Program-made: the position numbers and the translations under genes
Part shown: positions 49,545 to 58,439 of the stretch, piece by piece
Layout: each line of letters begins with the position of its first letter
Numbering within the stretch: the first letter of the stretch is position 1
NCBI GenBank assembly: GCA_964473255.1
Contig: CAYYOT010000017.1
Location: 1 to 64,000 of the forward strand
Length of the DNA stretch: 64,000 nucleotides
From: Kuafuiihalomonas sp964473255
Lineage (GTDB): Bacteria; Myxococcota; Kuafuiibacteriia; Kuafuiibacteriales; Kuafuiibacteriaceae
Reading direction: 5' to 3'
The notes under the pieces: generated by a model
What the model was told of the DNA's origin: nothing
What the model saw: the letters and a program-made list of their open reading frames with translations, nothing else
The model's database searches: none

Positions 49545-52499
49545 TCAGCCGCTGACGTCGGTCGGTTCGAACGGCGAGAAGTGGGTACGATACGTGCCCC
49601 ACACATCGAGCCAGTCGGTCATGCGATTCGCCGACTCGAGAGCCCACGGCGTCAAACCGATCGGTAGCGCAGACTCGAACTGAAACCACATCGAGCGCTC
49701 GGAGAAGCGGTGTGGCGGGGGATCTTCGCGGCGCATCATCGCGCGCTGGGTTGCCGTAGCGCGTACGCCGTGGGCCGTCATGCTCGGCGTCAAAAAGTAT
49801 CCCCCGGCATAGAATGGCGGGCGATCGCCCTGTGGATCCTTGATGATCCCATTGAATTCGGTGGTGGCGTTGCGATGGAAGAACGGAGGGCGAAACGTAC
49901 CTTCGGTCGCGTCCCAGCGCGGAGGAAAGAACACGAAATCCAGCGTGTTCGCGCCCTGCTCGTCCATCGGTGCCGAGAGTACGGTATAGATCGAGGGGTC
50001 GGGGTGGTCGAAACGCACGTTGCTGACCGGACCAAAGTCCAGAAGGTCGTAGACGTACGGCGTGTAGTTTCCGTGCCACGCGACGACATCGTACGGAGAG
50101 TAGTCCTGAGTAGCCTCGAAGATCTCCCCGGCGAACTTACTCGCGACCCGGTAGCCGGGATCGAGTCGATCCTCGTACCAGGCCGTCGGACTCACGAAAT
50201 GACGCGGCTCCGTCAGTCCGTTGGCCCCAACCGGGCCTCGCTCCGGCAGCTCGAAATGCCGTCCATAGACTTCGGCCACGTATCCCCGCGCCTCCGGTGC
50301 GTCGAGGAGGACCGAGAACTTGATGCCGCGCGGGATGAGCGCCACGTGGCCGGGCGGGACATCGAGCACGCCCATCTCGGTGAGCAGCTCGAGTTTTCCT
50401 TCTTGAGGGACGATCAGAAAGTCGCCGTCGCTGTTGTAAAGGCACCGATGGTCCATGCTGCGGTTGGCCACATAGAGGTGGATGGCGAAACCGCGACGAA
50501 GCTCAGGACGACCGGCTCCGCCGAACGTCTTCAGACCATCGACGAAGTCGGTCGGTGATTCCGGCATGGCGATCGGAGCGTATCCTCGCAGGGTTGGGTC
50601 GGCCGGCGTCGACCCGAAGTTTGCCCGAAACGTCGGGTGCTCGATCCGCTGAAAGGCGCCGTGCTGCGCCGACGGCCTCACCCGATACATCCAGGATCGG
50701 AAGTTTTCGTGACGAGCGGCAACGAAGCCGGTCCCGTTGATCTGCTCGGCGTACAGCCCGTAGCGAACCCGTCGGGGACTGTTCATCCGACGAGGCAAGG
50801 CACCGGGAAGCGCCTCCGATTCATGAGCATTGCCGTAGCCGCGATCTCCCTGCCGAATGGATCGGCCGAGGATGACTTCACGGGCGCGAACCCGCTGACG
50901 CCCGAACATCTCGTGGGTCTCGCCCGGCTCCATGAGGAGCTCCGGCCGAGCCTGGGCAGCCTCGAACCAGGCCGCCGTAGCGCGGACATCGGTGCCGTCG
51001 ACCCAGTCGTCGCCGGCGGCCACGCCGAGCAGAATGGGTTGCCCGTCCCACGCGGACGGGGCCGGCGCGTAGTCCGCGGACGGACCCAACCGAGCCCCCG
51101 CGAACGCCACGACGGCATCGACCGAGAGATCGCTCCGCGCCGCACACTCCAGCGCCACGCAGGAGCCCTGCGAGAAGCCGAAGAGGACGATCCGAGCGCT
51201 CGGGGCGTCGGCCCTCACGCGCTCCACGACTTGGCGGACTTCATCGATCGCGGTCTGGCCCGGCGACCCAATCGTTTCCAGTGCATCGCGATACGAGTTC
51301 TCGTACCAGGCGTTGTTCACGGCCTGCGGTGCGACGATGCTCAGGCTCGGTTCATGACCGGCGACTTCGAACACCCGGCCGACGATCGACTCCGCCGTGC
51401 TTCCTCTTCCGTGCACGGCCACGACGACGGTCGTCGCCGCAGCCAGGTCCGCCCCCGCGACCACCACCGGCTGCCTCAGTCCCCAGTCAGCTTGGGCCTG
51501 GCGCCGCGATGGACGACGCCCATGGAACGCCGCCTCGAGTGCACCGGCCGGTCGTTCGGGGTCTGATTCCAAAAACTCCTGCAGCCCCGCCCACGACACG
51601 CCGAGCTGCTTCAGCGAGGTCTCGGCGCCCACCCGCCGGAGCAGATCGAAAAGCTGCCCCGGCAGGTCGGGAACGCCACCCGCCGTCTCGACCGCCGCAT
51701 ACGTGTCGGGCTGCTCGTCCGCGAGCAACCGCAGCGTATGCGAAAGCAGGACGGCGTGGAGCCCGCTGTGTTCGAGAGCAAAGCGTCCGCCGAGGTCGTG
51801 GGCGAGACGATGATGGAGGCCGAGATGACCCCGATCCAGAACCGCACCGGACAGAGAAGCCCCGCGCAGCGCCTCGACCTGGGCTTGCCGTCCGGTCGGC
51901 GTTTCCGCGAGCTGCGAGGCGGCCCCGGCGAGCATCGTGATCGCCTCCAGCGCCCGGGACCGGCCCTCGTCGTCCAGCGACCCCGCGGATAAGGCCGAGA
52001 CCGAATGAGCGAGGGCGTTGAAGAGACTCTTCATCTTCACGGAAAGCGGAAGTTCGGCCGTGAACTGGGGGCCATAGAAGACGCCGTCGGGCCGAGCTCG
52101 GTCATCGCGCTCGGTCTCCTTGGTGCCGGCGCGAGTCAGGCCATAAATCGCGGTCATCTCCGAGCCGGAGTAGGTCGTGGGAACTGCGAACAGCGGCCCG
52201 CCGTGGCGCACCCGTAGGACCTTGCCCAAGCCGGTGGCTGCGCCTCCGCCGAGAGCGACCACGGCGTCGGGTCGAAACTCGGCGAACGCCGTCTCGGCGG
52301 CTTCGACCACCTCGACCGGCACATGAACCTTCGCCTGGTCGAAAACGAGAAGGTCGACCGGCTCGAGGGCGGCGCGAACTTCGTCTACGAAGCGCCGGCT
52401 AGGACCCGTGATCAGGAAGACCCGACGCGCCTGACGCGCTCTGAGGGCGGCAGCAAGCTGGCTGAGGACGTCTTCTCCGAAATGAACGGCGCTCGGCAT
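49545..52499 (-). CDS. Triple fusion: maleylacetate reductase + alpha/beta-hydrolase + homogentisate 1,2-dioxygenase
   Basis: 984 residues in one unbroken frame from ATG 52499 (GGAG 7 bases upstream). Residues 1-~345: iron-type alcohol dehydrogenase of the maleylacetate reductase type (GGGAATGLGK 84-93, VPTTYSGSEMT 107-117, NALAH 161-165, HHRLAHDLGGRFALEHSGLH from 229). Residues ~350-545: serine hydrolase of the carboxylesterase/phospholipase type (GFSQG 441-445 with Ser443, Asp in AAGDDWVDG, His529). Residues ~553-984: complete homogentisate dioxygenase (SEALPGALP, AWHGNYTPYVYDL with His809, iron ligands His875, Glu881, His910). Each module keeps its catalytic residues. A ring-cleavage plus reduction or hydrolysis multienzyme is inferred; the substrate is not proven. 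Confidence 0.9.
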   Translation of the reverse strand: MPSAVHFGEDVLSQLAAALRARQARRVFLITGPSRRFVDEVRAALEPVDLLVFDQAKVHVPVEVVEAAETAFAEFRPDAVVALGGGAATGLGKVLRVRHGGPLFAVPTTYSGSEMTAIYGLTRAGTKETERDDRARPDGVFYGPQFTAELPLSVKMKSLFNALAHSVSALSAGSLDDEGRSRALEAITMLAGAASQLAETPTGRQAQVEALRGASLSGAVLDRGHLGLHHRLAHDLGGRFALEHSGLHAVLLSHTLRLLADEQPDTYAAVETAGGVPDLPGQLFDLLRRVGAETSLKQLGVSWAGLQEFLESDPERPAGALEAAFHGRRPSRRQAQADWGLRQPVVVAGADLAAATTVVVAVHGRGSTAESIVGRVFEVAGHEPSLSIVAPQAVNNAWYENSYRDALETIGSPGQTAIDEVRQVVERVRADAPSARIVLFGFSQGSCVALECAARSDLSVDAVVAFAGARLGPSADYAPAPSAWDGQPILLGVAAGDDWVDGTDVRATAAWFEAAQARPELLMEPGETHEMFGRQRVRAREVILGRSIRQGDRGYGNAHESEALPGALPRRMNSPRRVRYGLYAEQINGTGFVAARHENFRSWMYRVRPSAQHGAFQRIEHPTFRANFGSTPADPTLRGYAPIAMPESPTDFVDGLKTFGGAGRPELRRGFAIHLYVANRSMDHRCLYNSDGDFLIVPQEGKLELLTEMGVLDVPPGHVALIPRGIKFSVLLDAPEARGYVAEVYGRHFELPERGPVGANGLTEPRHFVSPTAWYEDRLDPGYRVASKFAGEIFEATQDYSPYDVVAWHGNYTPYVYDLLDFGPVSNVRFDHPDPSIYTVLSAPMDEQGANTLDFVFFPPRWDATEGTFRPPFFHRNATTEFNGIIKDPQGDRPPFYAGGYFLTPSMTAHGVRATATQRAMMRREDPPPHRFSERSMWFQFESALPIGLTPWALESANRMTDWLDVWGTYRTHFSPFEPTDVSG

Positions 52500-52611
52500 G
52501 GCGGATCTCCTGTCTCGGCGTCGCCCGCAGCCCAAGGCGCGGGCCGTTTGTGACGTGAGCTACAACCCACGTGAGCCGGCGTAAAGCCGAGCGCGGAGAA
52601 TGGTCTGTTCG

Positions 52612-53235
52612 CTACCGCTCGACCGGGATGATCACTTCATTGCGACGCAGGAAACCGGGCGTGAAGGGATCGTTGTAGTACGCGTAGGTCGGAGGAGCCG
52701 AAGCCCGTAGACCCCGAGCCGACAGCCACGCGACCAGGCGGTCCTGCTGTTCACGGATCAGCTCGTCCGTCGCCACGCCGCTGAATCGGATCGCAGCTGC
52801 GCGCATCGCTGGAACTTCGACCAGCTCGATGTCGGCGCGCGCGGGCTCGGGCAGCGCGCTGCGCTCGTAGGCCGCGGGCATGATGAAACGGACGCGCCAA
52901 GGCCCCTTTTCGGACGGTGGCACCATGAGCGCTTCGTCGAGCTTTCGCTGCTGCGTCACCGGGGCGGTCATCGCGATCTTGGGCCCCGTCCGCTCCTTCG
53001 CGAAGATGTACCCAGCGAGCGGCATGAACGAGCGGCTGACCGCCTCACCACGGCCTCCCTGTCCTTCGATTTCGGCCGCGACCAGTCGCGGATAGTCGCG
53101 GACTTCGATCGGACCGTCCGTGGAAACGACCGTGTACTTTGGGGTTTCGACGTTGCTCACGCGCCACCACCAGCCTACGAGACCCAGGGCAAGAACTCCA
53201 AGCACCACCGCGATCGTCATGGCCGTCCTCCTCAT
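52612..53235 (-). CDS. SOUL-family heme-binding protein, membrane-anchored
   Basis: 207 residues. An N-terminal helix MTIAVVLGVLALGLVGWWWRV is a signal anchor. The SOUL/HBP pattern follows: YTVVSTDGPIEVRDYPRLVAAEIE, SRSFMPLAGYIFAKERTGPKIAMTAPVTQQ, WRVRFIMPAAYERSALPEP, AAIRFSGVATDELIREQQDRL, and TYAYYNDPFTPGFLRRNEVIIPV. Family members bind heme or similar ligands; the role here is unknown. It is 112 bases upstream (in transcription) of the triple-fusion gene on the same strand. Confidence 0.9.
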   Translation of the reverse strand: MRRTAMTIAVVLGVLALGLVGWWWRVSNVETPKYTVVSTDGPIEVRDYPRLVAAEIEGQGGRGEAVSRSFMPLAGYIFAKERTGPKIAMTAPVTQQRKLDEALMVPPSEKGPWRVRFIMPAAYERSALPEPARADIELVEVPAMRAAAIRFSGVATDELIREQQDRLVAWLSARGLRASAPPTYAYYNDPFTPGFLRRNEVIIPVER

Positions 53236-53298
53236 CGTGCACCGCAGGCTATCCTGCTTTCGCTGAAGCTCTGGAACTGGATGCGGCGGCGAACGTTC

Positions 53299-54021
53299 TC
53301 AGGCCGCGGCCCGGAGTCGCCGGAAAACCAGGAGGTGTCCCAGCAAAGCCGTCAGGACGAGAACCGCCGGAAGCCAGACGAACGGCAGCTGCGTGACGAA
53401 TACGTTGGGCGGACCAATCGTAAAGCGGCGAAAGGGCACGGGCGCCGAAAGGATCGCGACCGTTACGATATTGACGAGCAACGCGAGTCCGACCCAGTTC
53501 CATGCCTGGAGCACCCATCGCGGTAGCGGCCGAATCGCTTCGGCGGCGCCGAGCAACAGGGCGGTCAGGCCGGTCGCGATGTCGAAGTTCCGACCGAGGT
53601 AGGTCATCTGCACGCCGATCACGCCCTCCTCATAGGCGGCATGCAGAAGCAGTTCGACCGGAATCCGAAAGGCCTGATGGCCGACCAGCCACCAAAGCGG
53701 CAACCACGCGGCGAGCAGAGCCCCCAGCGGGGAACGGACCACGACGACGGCCAGAGTCACGAGCACGAACAAGAGCACGAACATCGTAGGCGGCGGTGGC
53801 CAAAACCATAGCCAACCCATGGCGGCTGCGCCGCCGGTGACGAGCAGCCATGCGCAAACGCCGAGTGCTGCCGTCGCCGAGCGCCGGCGGGTCGCGGCCC
53901 CATCGGCACCGGACCGACGGCTCGCCCAGGCAACCTCGAAGACGAAGCCGGCCGCGACCAGCAGGGACAGCGCGGCGAACCCCCAGGCTAGGGACGTCGA
54001 AGGTTCAGCCGCCGCATCCAT
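53299..54021 (-). CDS. Multi-pass membrane protein, function unknown
   Basis: 240 residues with about seven hydrophobic segments (first near residues 10-32: ALSLLVAAGFVFEVAW; last near 210-232: LPAVLVLTALLGHLLVF). Possibly functional loops: VGHQAFRIPVELLLHAAYEEG and MTYLGRNFDIATGLTALLL, which contain conserved-looking charged residues. I do not recognise the family. It is 63 bases upstream of the SOUL gene and 30 bases downstream of the VOC gene on the same strand. Confidence 0.7.
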   Translation of the reverse strand: MDAAAEPSTSLAWGFAALSLLVAAGFVFEVAWASRRSGADGAATRRRSATAALGVCAWLLVTGGAAAMGWLWFWPPPPTMFVLLFVLVTLAVVVVRSPLGALLAAWLPLWWLVGHQAFRIPVELLLHAAYEEGVIGVQMTYLGRNFDIATGLTALLLGAAEAIRPLPRWVLQAWNWVGLALLVNIVTVAILSAPVPFRRFTIGPPNVFVTQLPFVWLPAVLVLTALLGHLLVFRRLRAAA

Positions 54022-54051
54022 GAAGTGTCGCGGGTTCAGCGAGAGAAGCGG

Positions 54052-54828
54052 TCAGGTGTTCTTCGTCGCGAAGATGGCGAAGGCTGCCCCCTGAGGATCG
54101 ACGCAATGAGCGATGAGGTCGCCACCCGGAATCTCTCGGGGGCCCATCATCACCGAACCGCCGTTCTGGTTGATGCGCCCGACCGTCGCCTCGATGTCGC
54201 GGACGGTCACATAATGGATCCAGCTGGGCGGAAAGTTCATGAACTTCGCCATGTTGGAAATGCCGCCCTTGGTCGCGCCGGTCGGGTCCTGGAACATGAA
54301 GTAGACGCCGCTGTCGCCCATATCCATCTTCTCGGTTTCCTGCCATCCGAAGAGACGGCTGTAGAACGTCCATGCCGCCTCATGGTCGGTGGTGTTCAGC
54401 TCGGTCCAGCTGAACGTCCCAGGCTCGTCGCCGCTCGGCGGCGCCTCGTAGGTCGAAGGCGTAAACGCGGAGAAGACCGCGCCCTGCGGATCGCCGTACA
54501 CGCCGATGCGTCCGACTTCCGGAATGTCCCAGCCCGACCGATAGACCGTGCCTCCGTTGGACTGCACCGCGGTCGTCGTGGCATCGACGTCGGCCACATG
54601 GGTATACGACATCCAGTGCGGCGGCACACCGCTCTGCTTGGCATCGTCGGGTAGAGCCATGACACCGGCAACGCCGGTCTCTCCCACGTAGAAAACCGTA
54701 TACGGATTGCTGGGGTCGGCGCCCTCCCAGGGCTGCGCCTTCCAACCGATCGTCTCGGTGTAAAAACGGATCGCTCCGTCGACGTCGTTCGTCATCAGGT
54801 CGTACCAAAGGTTCTGTCCTTGGCTCAT
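54052..54828 (-). CDS. VOC family (glyoxalase-like) protein
   Basis: 258 residues from ATG 54828 with AAGGAG six bases upstream. Two tandem VOC units: MSQGQNLWYDLMTNDVDGAIRFYTETIGWKAQPW and TFSWTELNTTDHEAAWTFYSRLFGWQETEKM, each ending in a FAIF/FSAF-type strand (GDPQGAVFSAF, VDPQGAAFAIF). Homologues are annotated as hydroxylase/glyoxalase-like and often have lost the metal ligands; the catalytic state is not decided here. The long frame upstream is not part of the protein. Confidence 0.87.
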   Translation of the reverse strand: MSQGQNLWYDLMTNDVDGAIRFYTETIGWKAQPWEGADPSNPYTVFYVGETGVAGVMALPDDAKQSGVPPHWMSYTHVADVDATTTAVQSNGGTVYRSGWDIPEVGRIGVYGDPQGAVFSAFTPSTYEAPPSGDEPGTFSWTELNTTDHEAAWTFYSRLFGWQETEKMDMGDSGVYFMFQDPTGATKGGISNMAKFMNFPPSWIHYVTVRDIEATVGRINQNGGSVMMGPREIPGGDLIAHCVDPQGAAFAIFATKNT

Positions 54829-54996
54829 GCGTAGCTCCTTCCACTCGAGTGGCGAGCCGGGACGGTAGAAGTCCGACGGAAGACCGGTCAATCCGCCCAG
54901 GAAAGGCCCGATGGTCGCGGGACCGTCGACCGGCCCTCGAACCCGAGCAGCGATGCGCTGCGTCGAAAGGAGACGTCGGGGTCCCCCGCGCGATCC

Positions 54997-55041
<45 letters not shown>

Positions 55042-55059
55042 GGCACAGCAGCGGGGCCG

Positions 55060-55872
55060 TCACGTCGGTCCGTCGGCACGCCTCCGGATCGCCTCGACGT
55101 CGAGCCGATGCTCCGGTCCGAAGAACCTTCGATAGACCAGGAGGGCGATGGTTATGCAGCCCAGGGTCGTGCCACCTGCGACCATGAACATCACGACGAT
55201 CTGGTATTTGACCGCCACCCACGGGTCGGCTCCGGCCAGGATCTGACCGGTCATGACTCCGGGAAGAGACACGATGCCGACGACGCTCATCGCGTTGATG
55301 ATCGGTATCATGCCGCGACGGACCGCAGCCGTGACCGGTCGACGGGCCGCCTCCCACCGGGAGGCACCGTGCGCGAGCTCCATCTCCACGCGTCGCCAGT
55401 CGCCATGCAGAGACCCGAGCAGTTCATCCAAGCAGAGCGAGATTCCAGTGAGCGTATTGCCCAACACCATCCCGCAAAAAGGAATGACGTAGCGGGGTTC
55501 GTACCAGGGTTCGACGCCGACCACGGCGCCCGTCACGGCAAACGTGGTGACGAGCCCGGTGAGCGCCAACGTGAAGAAGCCCTGCCCGAAGGCCCCGGGA
55601 AAGGTATACGCCGGTCGCGTCACCGCGGCCCGCCCGGCTGCGGCCGTCATGATGACGACGACCCCGACCACGGCGGATGGCTGATCGATTCCAAAGACGA
55701 ATCGAAGCACCTGGCCGATCAGAAGGAGCTGCAGGACGGTACGAATCGAGGCCCAGGCCAGTCTCCGCTCCAGATTCAAGTGGAGAGCGACGCTGATCGC
55801 TCCCGCGAGCACCACCAGTCCGGCGGAGATGGCCAAGTCGACCGCGGATAGCTCGATGGTGGAAGGCGTCAC
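55060..55872 (-). CDS. fetB: ABC exporter permease, FetB/UPF0014-like
   Basis: 270 residues from a GTG (VTPSTIELSAVDLAIS). About seven helices; family blocks AWASIRTVLQLLLIGQVLRFVF, YTFPGAFGQGFFTLALTG, YVIPFCGMVLGNTLTGISLCLDE, and IPIINAMSVVGIVSLPGVMTGQILAGADPWVAVKYQI are typical of the UPF0014/FetB family (iron exporter in E. coli). Paired 9 bases behind the ATPase gene. The substrate (iron or other metal) is inferred from the family. Confidence 0.87.
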   Translation of the reverse strand: MTPSTIELSAVDLAISAGLVVLAGAISVALHLNLERRLAWASIRTVLQLLLIGQVLRFVFGIDQPSAVVGVVVIMTAAAGRAAVTRPAYTFPGAFGQGFFTLALTGLVTTFAVTGAVVGVEPWYEPRYVIPFCGMVLGNTLTGISLCLDELLGSLHGDWRRVEMELAHGASRWEAARRPVTAAVRRGMIPIINAMSVVGIVSLPGVMTGQILAGADPWVAVKYQIVVMFMVAGGTTLGCITIALLVYRRFFGPEHRLDVEAIRRRADGPT

Positions 55873-55880
55873 CGCTCGCC

Positions 55881-56519
55881 TCACCGCCCCAGCTCGAGTG
55901 AGCGGGTGCAAGCCTCGCGGGCGAGGCCACGGTCGTGACTGACGAGGAGCACCGATGCTTCTCTCTCTTCGGTCAGCGCGCGAAGACGCCGGTGCACGCG
56001 GTCGGTCGATGCGGAATCGAGAGCGCTCGTGGGCTCGTCGAGCAGCAGGACCGATGGTTTTAGCAGCAGCGCGCGCACGAGCGAGACCCTCTGCCTTTCG
56101 CCCACCGACAATCGGTCGACGGGCCGGCCCATGATAGTCGCCTGCAGACCTAGCTCCTCGAGGGCACGGACGGCGGATGCACGGTCGAACGACGCCGTCG
56201 ATGAACCGTAGGAAAACGGCAGCGCGAGCGCTTCCTCGACGGTCGTCGTCACGAACTCGGGGGTCTGGGCAACGTACACCACACGGCGACGGTACCGCGG
56301 CCAGCCGAGCTCGTCGGGTCCTCGTCCGTCGAGCCGAACTCGCCCGCCACCCGCGGGGATCAAGCCGGCCAGCATGCGGAGGAGCGTGGTCTTGCCCGCG
56401 CCGGACGGTCCGACGAGGCCCACCCACTCCCCGATGCCGAGCGAGACGTCGATGGGTCCGAAGAGCTTGTCACCACCGAACGTAGCGACCAGGGCGCTCG
56501 CTTGGAGCTTCGGAACCAC
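55881..56519 (-). CDS. fetA: ABC transporter ATPase, FetA-like
   Basis: 212 residues. Walker A GPSGAGKTTLLRMLAGL (~37-53), ABC signature LSVGERQRVSLVRALL, Walker B VLLLDEPTSALD, and switch His in LLVSHDRGL are all intact. It sits 9 bases upstream of the FetB-like permease, giving a two-component exporter of the FetAB type. It is divergent from the next lipoprotein gene across 221 bases, which hold no other gene. Confidence 0.88.
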   Translation of the reverse strand: MVPKLQASALVATFGGDKLFGPIDVSLGIGEWVGLVGPSGAGKTTLLRMLAGLIPAGGGRVRLDGRGPDELGWPRYRRRVVYVAQTPEFVTTTVEEALALPFSYGSSTASFDRASAVRALEELGLQATIMGRPVDRLSVGERQRVSLVRALLLKPSVLLLDEPTSALDSASTDRVHRRLRALTEEREASVLLVSHDRGLAREACTRSLELGR

Positions 56520-56740
56520 GGAGCACGACCTGCGTGCGGGGTATCACGACCTGACGCCAAAATCCCGCCGCACGACCATCGCGTCACGCACGTTCGTGAA
56601 GCTGGCTGCACTGTGACGGCGTGACGTCCCGGGTGACACTTCCTCGGGCCCAACGACCGGCTTCTCTGGTCGCTCTGCGTCCGGCACGCACCGTGCACTG
56701 CACGCGCTCATGCGGCCCTTCGGTCGCGAGGAGACGTGCA

Positions 56741-57352
56741 ATGTCGAGACTACTGATTCTGATCGCCCTCTTCACCGTCACGACCGGCATGAGCGCCGGA
56801 GGCTGCGGGGGCTCCGAAGACGACGACCAGGAGCAGCAGGACCGACGCCGCGATGAAGGCGATGTCAACGAAGCCGAGCGCTCCGGCCGCGGCGGCCTAC
56901 TGTTCGGTGACGACGACGCCCCAGACGACGGGGATGGGGTCAGCATGGGCCCGTTCGGCCCCGATGTGGATGACGGCGAAGGGAGCTCCGGCGGAGACGG
57001 TGGTTCCGGCTCGCCCGATGACCCCGGACCCGACGGGTCGGGCCCCCCCGACGGCAGCACGCCTGGCTTCAAGTTCGTCGGCGATCTCCAAGGCGCCGAG
57101 GCGGTCGCGACCGTTCAGGTGCAGCAGCTGCCGAGCTACTTGGAGATGGCAGCCGAGATCGTGAGCCCCACCGCCCACTACCTCTTCTTGGTCGCCCTCG
57201 TCGGTGACTCCGGCTACGGGGACATGGTCGACGTCCTCTACGGGGAGAGGATGCGCGTCCACGTACAGTTAGAGCTGGACGGCTTCACCCTGACCGTCAA
57301 TCCCTTTGGGGGCGGCGGAGCCACCGCGTACTTCTTCGAGAAGGTGAAGTGA
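56741..57352 (+). CDS. Hypothetical lipoprotein with an acidic low-complexity linker
   Basis: 203 residues from ATG 56741 (GAGGAG 7 bases upstream). Signal MSRLLILIALFTVTTGMSAGGC has lipobox Cys22. Residues ~23-110 are dominated by Asp/Glu/Gly/Pro (for example GDDDAPDDGDGVSMGP and SPDDPGPDGSGPP), likely a flexible surface linker. The last ~95 residues (FVGDLQGAEAVATVQVQQLP ... LELDGFTLTVNPFGGGG) are a short beta-rich domain. It is not recognised. Upstream are the divergent FetAB-like genes. Confidence 0.68.
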   Translation: MSRLLILIALFTVTTGMSAGGCGGSEDDDQEQQDRRRDEGDVNEAERSGRGGLLFGDDDAPDDGDGVSMGPFGPDVDDGEGSSGGDGGSGSPDDPGPDGSGPPDGSTPGFKFVGDLQGAEAVATVQVQQLPSYLEMAAEIVSPTAHYLFLVALVGDSGYGDMVDVLYGERMRVHVQLELDGFTLTVNPFGGGGATAYFFEKVK

Positions 57353-57450
57353 ACGCCCATCACGACCCGAGGCTGGTCGGCGAGCCTCGTAGGTTGGTCG
57401 CTCCTGGAGCGTCGGCTCGATCCTGGCCGGTTCTTGCCTGATCCTCCAGG

Positions 57451-57483
57451 GCCCTATGAGGATTCCAGCAATCCTCATAGGGC
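57451..57483. promoter_or_regulatory. 14-bp perfect inverted repeat upstream of AraC regulator
   Basis: Arms GCCCTATGAGGATT (57451-57464) and AATCCTCATAGGGC (57470-57483) pair perfectly around a five-base loop. It ends 32 bases before the AraC-type start codon and is 98 bases after the stop of the preceding lipoprotein gene. There is no T-run after it, so an operator for autoregulation is as likely as an RNA hairpin. AraC regulators usually bind direct half-sites, so the regulator identity is uncertain. Confidence 0.75.
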
Positions 57484-57515
57484 TCGTGCTAGTTCGGAGG
57501 CAGGAACCGAGCACG

Positions 57516-58382
57516 ATGATCGACGACCTCGTCCAGCTTGTCGCGTCCCGATGTTCCGAGGATGGCGCCAATCGAACCGGGCTGTCCGCTCTCACCTTGG
57601 TGCGGATGTCCAATCCCATGCCCCGTACGCCGGTAGTGTACGGGACCTCGATCTGTGTGGTGGCCCAGGGGCAGAAGATGGCCCACCTCGGGGAGCGCCC
57701 TCATCGCTACGACGCTGGCCACTACCTCATCTGTTCGCTCACCCTCCCCATCGAGAGCGAGATTCCGCGAGCGAGCGCACGTCGTCCGTTCCTCGGTATC
57801 ATCATCGATGTCGAGCCCGCCGTCGTTGGCCAGCTCCTCCTCGAAATGGACGAGCCTCCGCGTCCGCCCGCACTGACGATGCCGGCGATCGCTTCGAGCC
57901 CGGTCAGCTTCGGGCTCGTACGGGTCGTCCATCGCCTAGTCGAGGTTGCGGACCGCCCGGTCGATCGTCGGGTCCTCGGTCCGAGTCTGATTCGGGAGGC
58001 GGTCTACGAAGTGCTGCGCGGTCCCCACGGACACGTTCTCCGTGACTGCGTCGCTCGCGAAGGGAGCTCGGCCCGGGTTCCGCACGTCATTCGCTTCATC
58101 GAGGAGAACTTCCATCGATCGCTCGACGTCGAGGAGATCGCTCGGCAGGCGGCCATGAGTCCGTCGGCGCTCCACAAGCACTTCAAGCAGGCGACAACGA
58201 TGACGCCGATGCAGTACGTCAAGAAGATGCGTCTGCATCATGCCCGAACGCTTCTGCTGGCCGGCCGAGGTGCGAGCGAGACCGCTTTCGAAGTCGGGTA
58301 CGGGAGCGCTTCTCAATTCAGCCGCGAATTCCGGCGCATGTTCGGCCTTTCTCCCGTCGAGCTCCGCGCCGCCGTCAGCTAG
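57516..58382 (+). CDS. AraC-family transcriptional regulator
   Basis: 288 residues from ATG 57516 (the frame is open 20 codons earlier). The N-terminal half (GTSICVVAQGQKMAHLGERPHRYDAGHYLICSLTLPIESEI) matches the AraC_N type cupin-like sensor (PF06719-like). The C-terminal ~100 residues carry both helix-turn-helix units (LDVEEIARQAAMSPSALHKHFKQATTMTPMQYVKKMRL; ASETAFEVGYGSASQFSREFRRMFGLSP). It is preceded by a strong inverted repeat and has no obvious neighbour in the same operon, so the target is unknown. Confidence 0.9.
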   Translation: MIDDLVQLVASRCSEDGANRTGLSALTLVRMSNPMPRTPVVYGTSICVVAQGQKMAHLGERPHRYDAGHYLICSLTLPIESEIPRASARRPFLGIIIDVEPAVVGQLLLEMDEPPRPPALTMPAIASSPVSFGLVRVVHRLVEVADRPVDRRVLGPSLIREAVYEVLRGPHGHVLRDCVAREGSSARVPHVIRFIEENFHRSLDVEEIARQAAMSPSALHKHFKQATTMTPMQYVKKMRLHHARTLLLAGRGASETAFEVGYGSASQFSREFRRMFGLSPVELRAAVS

Positions 58383-58439
58383 GCCACATTTTTCGGGTGT
58401 GGGGGTGTCGACCGTTCCGCTTCGGGCGATACGGGAGCC

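Noticed and set aside
49545..52499. Three separate genes read as one by mistake
   Set aside because: The hydrolase catalytic His lies ~25 residues before the dioxygenase block, and no start codon with a ribosome site is visible at either junction.
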